Below are positions 8,516 to 17,151 of a stretch of DNA of 64,000 nucleotides, in pieces. The position numbers were made by a program, and so were the translations under genes. The DNA comes from Chloroflexota bacterium (GTDB lineage: Bacteria; Chloroflexota; Dehalococcoidia; JACQUA01). Below the pieces are notes generated by a model, which had not been told where the DNA came from, searched no databases, and saw nothing but the letters and a program-made list of their open reading frames with translations. Position 1 is the first letter of the stretch; the number at the start of each line of letters is the position of its first letter. The stretch lies in assembly GCA_016210565.1 (NCBI GenBank), contig JACQUA010000074.1, positions 1 through 64,000 on the forward strand. Direction: 5' to 3'.

Positions 8516-10195
8516 ATGAACTCCGGTACATTCGGTCTCGAAAAGAAATTCGAGCTGCAGGATCTCTTGGGCAGCGGCGGCTTCGCCGAGGTCTATAAGG
8601 CCGTCCGCAAAGAGGACAACCTCACCGTGGCCCTGAAGCTGCCGCGCATTTCGGGTTTCCAGACCACTTCTGCCAACTTCGTCAAGGAGGTGGCCAACTG
8701 GAAGAACCTGAAACACCCGGGCATCGTCCCGCTCCTGGAGTTCGGCCAAACGCCGGTGCCGTATATCGCCATGGAGTTCATGCCCGGCGGCTCGCTCAGG
8801 TCCAGGATTGGGTCGCTTACCATACCCCAGGCCCTGACCATTGCCGCGCAGTTAGCCGATGCCCTGTTCTATGCCCACCGCCACGGCCTGGTGCACCTCG
8901 ACGTCAAGCCGGAGAACATCCTGTTCGACGCGGAAGGCAACGCCAGGCTGAGCGACTGGGGCCTGAGCCGGGTGATGCTGGCCTCATCGGCCGGGTCGGT
9001 GGTCAGCCTCAGCACCGCCTTCTATGCCGCGCCGGAACAGTTCGTTCCGGGGAAGCAGTACGGCGGGCGCGACTGGCAGACCGACATCTGGCAGTTTGGC
9101 GCGACGCTCTACGAGATGGTCACCGGCAGGCTGCCCTTCCCCGCCCAGGACATGATGGAGCTGATGCACAAGATACTGGAAGAAGAACCGGTGGCTATTG
9201 GCCAGGCCAGTCCGGATCTCGACGTTCGGGCGGAACTGGACCGCCTGATTGCCCGGTGCCTCAAGAAGGACAAGAAGGAAAGGTTCGACGACTTCCACCC
9301 CATCAGGAACGAGCTGCAGTCGCTGCTGACCGCGCCGAAGCCGAAGGCGAGCTATGAAGCATCTCCGTTGTCCGGCTACGCGCCGTTGAAGGTCGGCTTT
9401 CGGGACACGTCCACCGGCCCGGTCTCCTCCTGGCGCTGGGATTTCGGGGATGGGGTCACCAGCACGGAGCAACACCCCGCCCACGTCTTCACGAATGCAG
9501 GTAGTTTCAAGACAAGTCTTACCGTCAGGGGCGCCGGCGGCTCCGATGGTTGCTTGATGTCCAACAAAGTGGTTGTGAGCCCGGTAGCCTCCGAAATCAC
9601 CCCGGCGGCCGTTGCCCCTCCGGCCACGGAACCGCCACTTTCAACGGCGAGCTTGGGCCGGCCGTCCACCGCGAAGCCGGCGGCCGCTTTGGAAACGGAT
9701 GAAGTCCGTCCCCCAAAAGCGTCGCCGGATCGGACAAGGAAGAAGGTGACTGTGGCGCTGGTATCATCCGCGGCTGTTGTCCTGATACTCGTCATAGGGG
9801 TCGCTGTTGGCCCCAAGCTTCTGCAGGGAGAGCTTTCCCGCCAATCAACGGTGACGACCCCCACACCTTCACCCACTCCCAAACCTCCCATTTCCAAAGA
9901 AGCAGCGCTAACGGTGTCGCCAGGCAAGAGCGGTGCGTACTTTGTTTCGGTAGATTCGGGTGATAGGCTGACGGGCACTTTTACCATCAGCGGCGGAAGC
10001 GGCAACGATATTAGCTTCTTGATAAAGGACCCCACGGGGAACACAGTCCTTACTGTCGGTCGCGTCTCGACGAACTGGCAGTTTGATTTCGTCTGCCTAT
10101 TTACTGGCTCGTATCAGCTCGTATTTGATAACTCGTTTTCAAGTGTTAGCAACAAAGCCGTCAACCTCAACCTGAAGGTCTATCCAAAGAATTGA
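8516..10195 (+). CDS. Ser/Thr protein kinase - PKD domain - TM - GOLD-like domain
   Basis: 'LGSGGFAEVYKAV', 'VALKLPR', 'HLDVKPENILFD', 'SDWGLSR', 'APEQ', 'TDIWQFGATLYEMVTG'; PKD 'SWRWDFGDGVTSTEQHPAHVFTNAG'; TM 'VTVALVSSAAVVLILVIGVAVG'; C-term 'GDRLTGTFTISGGSGNDISFLIKDPTGNTVLTVGRVSTNWQFDFVCLFTGSYQLVFDN'. Confidence 0.88.
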   Translation: MNSGTFGLEKKFELQDLLGSGGFAEVYKAVRKEDNLTVALKLPRISGFQTTSANFVKEVANWKNLKHPGIVPLLEFGQTPVPYIAMEFMPGGSLRSRIGSLTIPQALTIAAQLADALFYAHRHGLVHLDVKPENILFDAEGNARLSDWGLSRVMLASSAGSVVSLSTAFYAAPEQFVPGKQYGGRDWQTDIWQFGATLYEMVTGRLPFPAQDMMELMHKILEEEPVAIGQASPDLDVRAELDRLIARCLKKDKKERFDDFHPIRNELQSLLTAPKPKASYEASPLSGYAPLKVGFRDTSTGPVSSWRWDFGDGVTSTEQHPAHVFTNAGSFKTSLTVRGAGGSDGCLMSNKVVVSPVASEITPAAVAPPATEPPLSTASLGRPSTAKPAAALETDEVRPPKASPDRTRKKVTVALVSSAAVVLILVIGVAVGPKLLQGELSRQSTVTTPTPSPTPKPPISKEAALTVSPGKSGAYFVSVDSGDRLTGTFTISGGSGNDISFLIKDPTGNTVLTVGRVSTNWQFDFVCLFTGSYQLVFDNSFSSVSNKAVNLNLKVYPKN

Positions 10196-10231
10196 AACGC
10201 GGTGATCCAAATATTAGCGAGGAGGAATACC

Positions 10232-10669
10232 TTGAAGTCAACATTTGGTCATGGACAGCCTGCCGGTCGCGTAATGCTTCTGCTGGTATTGGTAATGCTT
10301 GTAGGCTGCGGGTATGGCGTCGCGGTGAGGACCCCCACACCTCCTCCCACACCCAAGCCTCCGATCTCCAAACAAGCTGCGTTAACAGTGTCACCTAGCA
10401 ATAACAGCACCTACTCTGTTGCGGTAAATTCGGGTGATCGGCTGACGGGCACTTTTACCATCAGCGGCGGAAGTGGCAACGATATTAACTTCCTGGTCAA
10501 GGATCCCACGGGGAACACGGTGCTCTCAGGTGGTCGTGTCTCCAAGAACTGGCAGTTTGATTTTGTCTGCCTATCTACCGGCTCGTATCAACTCGTATTT
10601 GATAACTCGTTTTCAAATGTTAGCAATAAAGCCATCAATTTGAACCTGAAGGTATATCCGAAGGACTGA
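10232..10669 (+). CDS. GOLD-like-domain lipoprotein (duplicate of the kinase extracytoplasmic domain)
   Basis: TTG start at 10232 after GAGGAGG; 'LLLVLVMLVGCGYG' lipobox; remainder nearly identical to the C-terminus of the 8516 kinase. Confidence 0.75.
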   Translation: MKSTFGHGQPAGRVMLLLVLVMLVGCGYGVAVRTPTPPPTPKPPISKQAALTVSPSNNSTYSVAVNSGDRLTGTFTISGGSGNDINFLVKDPTGNTVLSGGRVSKNWQFDFVCLSTGSYQLVFDNSFSNVSNKAINLNLKVYPKD

Positions 10670-10689
10670 CAGATTGAGAGGGGATCTCC

Positions 10690-11307
10690 GTGGACAGAAT
10701 AATTGATCCGGGCGACATGGCGGATATCGATGACGCCATACAAATCTGGAAGAAATGGAAGTTCGGGAAGCAGGATGTGTCGAAACGGGAGCAGGAGATC
10801 AAGCAGGACATCGATAGGCGTTGGGCGCTGATCGAGCAGGAGCTGGAGAAGAGCAAGCTGGAATACCTCCAGGGGAAGTCGATCGAGACCCTCATGGCCA
10901 TCGCCAGAGACCCGGCCAACCTGCAAACGCTCTACAAGACTGCCAGGCTGAGGACTCTTGAAAGTCTGCCACGGAACAAGGCGGCGCTGCTCATGCTCGA
11001 AGACCAGGCCATCACCGCCGACATCGCCAAAGAGATCATTCTGGCTGTCCAACAATCAGGGCAAATGGAGAAGTATATCGCCGAGTTGAAAGAGATGCGG
11101 CACGCTGGCCAGGCGTCTGACAGGGAGCATTTGCAGGCGTTGCTCCAAACCGTAAATTCCGCTCTCGCCGGAATGTCCGCGGCCGCCGGGCCCGCTGTCT
11201 GGTCGCCTCCCGGGCCGCCCCGTCCTCCGGTCCGTTTCTGTGTCCAGTGTGGGACCGAGGTCCCATCGGGTTCGCGGTTTTGCGGGCACTGTGGCAGCCA
11301 GTTGTAG
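10690..11307 (+). CDS. Coiled-coil protein with C-terminal zinc ribbon
   Basis: Long charged helices; C-term 'FCVQCGTEVPSGSRFCGHCGSQL' (two CxxC). Confidence 0.7.
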   Translation: MDRIIDPGDMADIDDAIQIWKKWKFGKQDVSKREQEIKQDIDRRWALIEQELEKSKLEYLQGKSIETLMAIARDPANLQTLYKTARLRTLESLPRNKAALLMLEDQAITADIAKEIILAVQQSGQMEKYIAELKEMRHAGQASDREHLQALLQTVNSALAGMSAAAGPAVWSPPGPPRPPVRFCVQCGTEVPSGSRFCGHCGSQL

Positions 11308-11366
11308 GTTCGTAAGGCTCATATGGTTCATAAGGTTTGAACGGAACAGGTTGGAAGGTCCGGAGC

Positions 11367-12833
11367 ATGGACGGATTTGAACAGAAGCTAAAGCAAATAA
11401 CGGAGAAGCTGGATGCGGCTGCGGAGAGGCCGCGGGCGAAGACCGGGGATGAGTTACAAGGTTTGAAGGTAAGGGGGGAGATTCCAAGATTGGAAGATTC
11501 GAAGATTCCAAGATTCCCCACCACCACGCCGGATCTGCGCGTTCCGCCCCGACGCGGCCCGGTGAATTTGACCAGCGAGCTGGGGTTCCTGGATGACCTG
11601 GCAGAGGAGTGCTTTGATTTCGGGCGCACGCTGGGCAGGACGATGCGGACCTACCCGGTCTATTTGTGCCAGTCGCTGGATGACTTTTTCGGGCTGACCG
11701 TGAAGGATGTGGGGATGCCGGAAGGGGTGCGGGCGCAGGTCGTGCAGGCGAAGAAACGGGAGGCGGCGCAGCAGGCGGAGGAGACCGGAGGGGGAATCCT
11801 GGGGGTGCATTTTCCGGGGCCGGGGTGCTATTTGAACGGGTGGTTGATGGAGAGGAGAGAACGAGAAAGAGATGGAGATAGAGACGGGCACGGAGGACCG
11901 CAGGCAGGGACGCCTGCGGCACCCGCCGGGGACAGGCACGGTGGCCTGTCCTACTGGCCGGAGATTGTCGGCACGGTCATTCACGAGAAGTTCGGGCATG
12001 GCTTCATCAGCGAAATGAGCGCCTGGGGCAGGGAGCGCAGACGGCTGAATCTCGACCGGTATGACATCGCCCGGCGCTTTAACCTGAAGGCCACCGATAG
12101 CCCGGCCGAGGTCGCCATGGGCGAGAAGTACAACCTGGTATACCGCGCCTGCCGCATCTGTGAGGAGGGGTATGCGGAATGGATAGAGAACTACCTTTGG
12201 CAGAAGTGGCACCAAGGTTTCGACATCCGCCATGGATGTCGCTACGGGCTCGACGGCCTGCTTTCGGTCCTGGGCGGCTGGAAAACCGAGCCGGCCCAGG
12301 AAAAGGAGTTCGCCGACGCCCTGGCCGGGGTGTGCGCTCTGCTGCTCGGGGATGTGGAGATGAATTCGGAGGAATCACCCGCGCCTGGCAGTTCACGCAC
12401 AATCAAGGATGATAATAATGGCCCACACAGGCGGGGACGCGCTGTGCCACCCGTATTTCCTGCGCAACTGATGGAAGGCATGGGCGTGCTGGGCACCGCG
12501 GATGACCTGCTGGGCCCGGCCCTGATGTCCGCCCTGGGAAAACCCCTGCACTACGTGGCGGGCTACCTGCTGGTGGAAAAGCTGGCGCGGAACCTGGGGG
12601 CGGATTTCGTCCCCTATGCTGTGCTCATCGCCAACAACGTGACCTTCGACCTGGAGAGGACATCGATTTCCGACCTGGGCCACTTGCTGCAGCACACTCC
12701 GGAGCTGAACATCAACGCCCGGCTGTTCATGCTGGCCGAACTGAAATCGGACAGGGAAATGAACTTGCGACAAAAATGCGGCTTGATAAAAGACAATCTC
12801 GGCTTCGCCATTCCGCGATTCTTCGGTTCGTAA
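11367..12833 (+). CDS. Putative zinc metallopeptidase, HExxGH ... EExxAE (M49-like motif set)
   Basis: ORF 11337-12833; 'IVGTVIHEKFGHGFI' and downstream 'RICEEGYAEWIENYLW'; contains three in-frame interspersed-repeat segments. Confidence 0.5.
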   Translation: MDGFEQKLKQITEKLDAAAERPRAKTGDELQGLKVRGEIPRLEDSKIPRFPTTTPDLRVPPRRGPVNLTSELGFLDDLAEECFDFGRTLGRTMRTYPVYLCQSLDDFFGLTVKDVGMPEGVRAQVVQAKKREAAQQAEETGGGILGVHFPGPGCYLNGWLMERRERERDGDRDGHGGPQAGTPAAPAGDRHGGLSYWPEIVGTVIHEKFGHGFISEMSAWGRERRRLNLDRYDIARRFNLKATDSPAEVAMGEKYNLVYRACRICEEGYAEWIENYLWQKWHQGFDIRHGCRYGLDGLLSVLGGWKTEPAQEKEFADALAGVCALLLGDVEMNSEESPAPGSSRTIKDDNNGPHRRGRAVPPVFPAQLMEGMGVLGTADDLLGPALMSALGKPLHYVAGYLLVEKLARNLGADFVPYAVLIANNVTFDLERTSISDLGHLLQHTPELNINARLFMLAELKSDREMNLRQKCGLIKDNLGFAIPRFFGS

Positions 12834-13041
12834 GGTTTGTAAAGTTTATAAGGTTCATAAGGTTTGTAAGGTTAGAAAGTTGGAAGGTTGCAAGGTTGGA
12901 AGGTTGGAACCACGAATGAACACGAATGAACACGAATCGAAGGATTGAGGATTGCAGATTCCGGATTGGAGATTGGAGTTGGCTATTAGCTGAAGGCTGT
13001 TAGCTGATAGCTGATAGCTGTTAGTTCGCCCGAGGTGCGCC

Positions 13042-14940
13042 ATGAGCAATACGGTTTCAGATTCAGGCAAGAACCGGGGGACCGCTCCCGGCGACATCAT
13101 CCTGGCCGAGCAGTTCAATATGCCGGAACTGCCGGCGGGCGGCCTTTTCTGGCTGTTCAAGGCTCTGCACGTCTACCCGGGCCACCAGGGACTGGTCACC
13201 AAAGACGGCCATATCATCAGGCCCCCGGTAACGGGGCCGGACAAAGGCATCCGCAAGGTACTGGTCGCCTGGCGGTTTCTCCGCCAGGGCCGCGGCGCCG
13301 TGCGCGTCTTCACCAACCCGGTGAACGCCGAAGTGGAGTTGCCTTCGCTGAACACCGGGGACTGGAAAGCCGTGGCGGTCAAGCTACCCCTGAAGCTGCA
13401 AGTCGCCGACCCGGTGCTGTTCTACAACAACCTGCTGCGGGGGCGCCCCGGGGAGTATACGCTGTCCGCGTTCGAGGCCGACATAGCGCCGGCGGCGGGC
13501 AAACCGGTGCAGAGGTGGGTAAACGGGTACGCGGCGCAATCTCTGCTTGAAGACGACGGTAACATCGGCCAGGGACTCGCGGACGGGCTAAAACTCGATC
13601 CGGCGGGCGAAATGAAGAACATCCTGGCCGCCCGCGGCCTGGCGCTCGTTGAATGCTCTTCCCTGGCCTTCGCTCTCCCGGAAGAGCCGGGAGAACCGCC
13701 GCCGTCGCCTGAGGAACTGGCAGAAAAGGCGCGGACACAGAGCCTGGAGGAGCTTCTGAGGCCGTGGGAAAAAGCGGCCACGGCCGGCGATATCAAAGAG
13801 GTAAAGGCCGCCTTCGCCAGGTCGTCCGAAGAGGGACAGAAGGCCTGGGGGGCGCTGGTGGACCGGCTGGAGCAACAGAGGGAGAGGGCGCTGGAAAAGC
13901 GGGCGCGGCAGCTTGAACGGGTGGAGGGGGTGGCGGCGGCGGCGAAGCCGTCGCCTGCCTTCCCCGTCAGGCAGCTCAGCAAGCTCGGCATCTATCTGGC
14001 CATCGTGCTCATCCTCGGCGCCGCCTCGGCCTGGCTCACCATCTTCAAGTCCACCCACTACCAGACCCCGGCGGGGGCGGGGGCTGCCCTGGTCATGGTC
14101 TTTGGATTCATGCTCCTGATCCAGGCCGTAGTCGATCACGCCATGGCCCGGGCCCTGCCCCAGGTTGTCGAGCCGATGTCGAAATTCATGCGGAGCCTCA
14201 TGCCGTGGCGGGCAGGCAGTCGAACAGTCGAGCAGTCGAGCAGTCAAGCAGTCAAGCAGTCAAGTGGCCAAGCAGGCGAACAGCCAGCAGTTGGCAGCCG
14301 GCAGCCGGTAGTGGGGAGTGGAGAGTCGGCAGTCGGGGGGCAGGGGTCAGCAGTCAGCGGACTGCAGCCAGCCCCCACCCCAGCGCCTGAGGCTGTCCCC
14401 ATCCCACCCGCACCCCTCGCGGCCGCACCGCGGTCGCAATTCCTTGCCGACTGGCTGAAGAATGACGCTATGAAGGCCGACAAGAAGGTCCGCGGCCAGG
14501 TCTCCCGGGAGCTGACCCGGGCAGTCAGCAGCATCAACGACGCCCGGCTGAGCAAACCGTGGTCGCAGGACAGAGAAGGGGCGGTGGCCCTGAAGAAGAT
14601 CGCCGACGATGCCAACACCTTCCGGACCAGCATCGAAATAGCCCCCGCCCACGACTACACGGCCGTCAAGGAATGGAAAGGCCACGAACGGGAGCTGGCC
14701 GCCCGTCTGATAGCCTTCCTGGAGGAACTGCTCCGGCAGGGGGAGGCATTCGCCAGCGCCAGCGCCCGGCTGCAGCCGGGCGCTGACGATGCCGGCCCCC
14801 CCGGCCACCCCGGCGCCGATGGCCCCCAGCCGCGGCCACCAGCCACCGCTCCGACGCCGGAAACCCTCGCCGCCATGCTCCGCCGCATGGAAAAACACTG
14901 GGAGAAGCGCGAAGCGATTTTCAATGGAATCCTCCGATAG
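13042..14940 (+). CDS. SPFH-like / coiled-coil membrane protein
   Basis: N-terminal 'VYPGHQGLVTKDGHII...GIRKVLVAWRFLRQGRGAVRVFTNPVNAEVELP...LKLQVADPVLFYNNLL' resembles SPFH layout; coiled coil; TMs 'LGIYLAIVLILGAASAWLTIF' and 'GAALVMVFGFMLLIQAVV'. Confidence 0.5.
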   Translation: MSNTVSDSGKNRGTAPGDIILAEQFNMPELPAGGLFWLFKALHVYPGHQGLVTKDGHIIRPPVTGPDKGIRKVLVAWRFLRQGRGAVRVFTNPVNAEVELPSLNTGDWKAVAVKLPLKLQVADPVLFYNNLLRGRPGEYTLSAFEADIAPAAGKPVQRWVNGYAAQSLLEDDGNIGQGLADGLKLDPAGEMKNILAARGLALVECSSLAFALPEEPGEPPPSPEELAEKARTQSLEELLRPWEKAATAGDIKEVKAAFARSSEEGQKAWGALVDRLEQQRERALEKRARQLERVEGVAAAAKPSPAFPVRQLSKLGIYLAIVLILGAASAWLTIFKSTHYQTPAGAGAALVMVFGFMLLIQAVVDHAMARALPQVVEPMSKFMRSLMPWRAGSRTVEQSSSQAVKQSSGQAGEQPAVGSRQPVVGSGESAVGGQGSAVSGLQPAPTPAPEAVPIPPAPLAAAPRSQFLADWLKNDAMKADKKVRGQVSRELTRAVSSINDARLSKPWSQDREGAVALKKIADDANTFRTSIEIAPAHDYTAVKEWKGHERELAARLIAFLEELLRQGEAFASASARLQPGADDAGPPGHPGADGPQPRPPATAPTPETLAAMLRRMEKHWEKREAIFNGILR

Positions 14941-15220
14941 ATGACAGATTGCAGATTCTCCCCCGGTACCCCGGGCGTCCCGCCCGGGGAGATCGAACAT
15001 GCAGCTTCAAGATTGAAGTTCCACGGGCGAGGAGCCGCAACCACGAAAGACACGAAAAACACGAAACAAAGGATTGAAGATTCAAAGATTCCCCCGGCAG
15101 AGGATTCAAGATTACAGATTGCAAGATTGAAGATCGCCTGCGGGCTGATAGCTGATAGCTGACAGCCGATAGCCGATAGCCGATGGCGCGTTTCGCAACC
15201 CAACGAACTCAAGGACCTCA

Positions 15221-16978
15221 ATGAACTCTATGAACTCCTTTGGTCTCGAATCCCGGTTCCAGGTACTCGAACTCCTGGGCGGCGGCGGCTTTGCCGATGT
15301 TTACAAAGCCGTCCGGAAGTCGGACAGGCTCACCGTGGCCCTGAAGCTGCCCCGGCTGGCCGGGTTCCAGACGGCCCAGCACGACCTCTTTCTCAAAGAA
15401 GCCGAGAAGTGGAAGAACCTCCGCCATGCCCACATCGTCCCGCTGATCGAGTTCGGTCGGACGCCGGTACCTTACATCGCCATGGAGTACATGTCCGCCG
15501 GCTCTTTGCGGGGAAGGATTGGCAAGCTGGCCATCCCGGAAGCCCTGGCCGTCGCCGCCCAGGTGGCGGAAGGCCTCTTCTATGCGCACCGCTGCGGCCT
15601 GGTGCACCTGGACATCAAGCCGGAGAATATCCTCTTCGATGCGGAAGGCAAAGCCAGGCTGAGCGACTGGGGCCTGAGCAGAGTCATGCTGGCCAGCTCG
15701 GCGGGCAGCACGGCCAGCGCCGGGACGCTGGCCTACTCCGCGCCGGAGCAGGTGTTCCCCCCCAGGTTCGGCGAGCGGGACTGGCAGACCGACGTGTGGC
15801 AGTTCGGCGCCACCCTTTACGAAATGGTCACCGGCCGGTTGCCGTTCCAGGCGGACAACATCCTGGAGCTGGGCCAGAAAATCTGCACTGAAGAACCACT
15901 GCCCCCGCGGCAGTTCCGGCCCCACCTGGACATACCCGGCGAATTGAACGACCTGATCATGCGCTGCCTCCGCAAGGACAAGAAAGAGAGGTTCCGCGAC
16001 TTCTATCCCATCCAGGGCGCCATCGAGACCCTCCTCCGACCGCCCGCCAAGGTCGAGACTTTCTCCACACCCACAACCCAACGTCGTTCCCGCGAAGGCG
16101 GGAATCCAGTGGTCCCGCAAAAGCGCCAGCCTTCCCCCGTGCCGGCAACATCCAAAACCCGTACGGGCACGTTGCACGTGCCCCCCCAGCAAGAGGGCGA
16201 GCCTTCCCCCATACCCGCAGCCGTACCCGGCCCGGAGCCCCAGCGGAAGCGCCGGCCAGTCCTTGCCATCGTCCTGCCCTTGCTGTTTGTCGTGCTGCTT
16301 GGAGCGGGTGGATTAACATACTGGGCGGCTGCCAACAAGAAGCCTCCACCCATGATCCCGCCCACCGCCACGCCAGCCGCCGCCGGCGTTGCGCAGCGGG
16401 CTACCCCCCCAGCCCCGGCACCTACGAGCACCCCTGCACCAAAGCCGGCGACGGCCGCGCCAACGCCTCTGCCCGGCACCGAACCCAGGAAACCGGCCGC
16501 GGTGAACGAACCTCCGGTTCCGCGCCTTCCGGACGCGGTCACCACGAGACCCAGCTTCTTCAAGGGTGGCGAATTGGCGGGTGGCCATTCTGACTCTATC
16601 CCAGTTCAACTGAAGGTAGGAGAAATGCTCCAAGGGGAAATTATTGCGGTCCGCAATCAGAGTTTGAGCTGGGATATCGCTGACTTTAGCGGCCGCGTCG
16701 TTCAGTCCTTTGGGACAACGGATACCAGAGCGGGTTTCTACTACGCGCCGGAGGTTGACGGACAGCATTACATAGTGATCACCAATCCCAGGGACTGGGA
16801 GATCGGTACGCATGGTTACCAGGTGACCTATTCCACAACAGGTTCTACCGTGCCTCCCGGAGCGGGGTCAGGTCAAGGCTCCGGAGCACCGGTGATTAAG
16901 TGGGTGCTCATCATCGCGTCGGCTGGGGTTGTCTTCTTCATAATCCGACGGCTCTCTTGGGGAGCCAAACGTGGCTGA
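15221..16978 (+). CDS. Ser/Thr protein kinase with TM helices and extracytoplasmic GOLD-like domain
   Basis: 'LGGGGFADVYKAV', 'VALKLPR', 'HLDIKPENILFD', 'SDWGLSR', 'APEQ'; TM 'VLAIVLPLLFVVLLGAGGLTYWA'; 'LKVGEMLQGEIIAVRNQSLSWDIADFSGRVVQSFG'; C-terminal TM 'WVLIIASAGVVFFIIRR'. Confidence 0.87.
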   Translation: MNSMNSFGLESRFQVLELLGGGGFADVYKAVRKSDRLTVALKLPRLAGFQTAQHDLFLKEAEKWKNLRHAHIVPLIEFGRTPVPYIAMEYMSAGSLRGRIGKLAIPEALAVAAQVAEGLFYAHRCGLVHLDIKPENILFDAEGKARLSDWGLSRVMLASSAGSTASAGTLAYSAPEQVFPPRFGERDWQTDVWQFGATLYEMVTGRLPFQADNILELGQKICTEEPLPPRQFRPHLDIPGELNDLIMRCLRKDKKERFRDFYPIQGAIETLLRPPAKVETFSTPTTQRRSREGGNPVVPQKRQPSPVPATSKTRTGTLHVPPQQEGEPSPIPAAVPGPEPQRKRRPVLAIVLPLLFVVLLGAGGLTYWAAANKKPPPMIPPTATPAAAGVAQRATPPAPAPTSTPAPKPATAAPTPLPGTEPRKPAAVNEPPVPRLPDAVTTRPSFFKGGELAGGHSDSIPVQLKVGEMLQGEIIAVRNQSLSWDIADFSGRVVQSFGTTDTRAGFYYAPEVDGQHYIVITNPRDWEIGTHGYQVTYSTTGSTVPPGAGSGQGSGAPVIKWVLIIASAGVVFFIIRRLSWGAKRG

Positions 16979-17151
16979 CAACCTTGTTCGGGCAGTAGTG
17001 AGTAGCACGGTAGCAAGTAGCGAGTAGTGAGTAGTCAGTAGTCAGCGGACGGCGGACGGCAGGCAGCAGCCGACATCTGACAGCCGATAGCCGGAGTCTG
17101 GTAGCTGATAGCTGAAAGCTGTTAGCTGGCAGCCATTCACAGGAGGACAAC

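Noticed and set aside
11367-12833. Calling the gene a true dipeptidyl-peptidase III
   Set aside because: Only the two zinc motifs match; surrounding sequence and size do not, so the call is kept at motif level.
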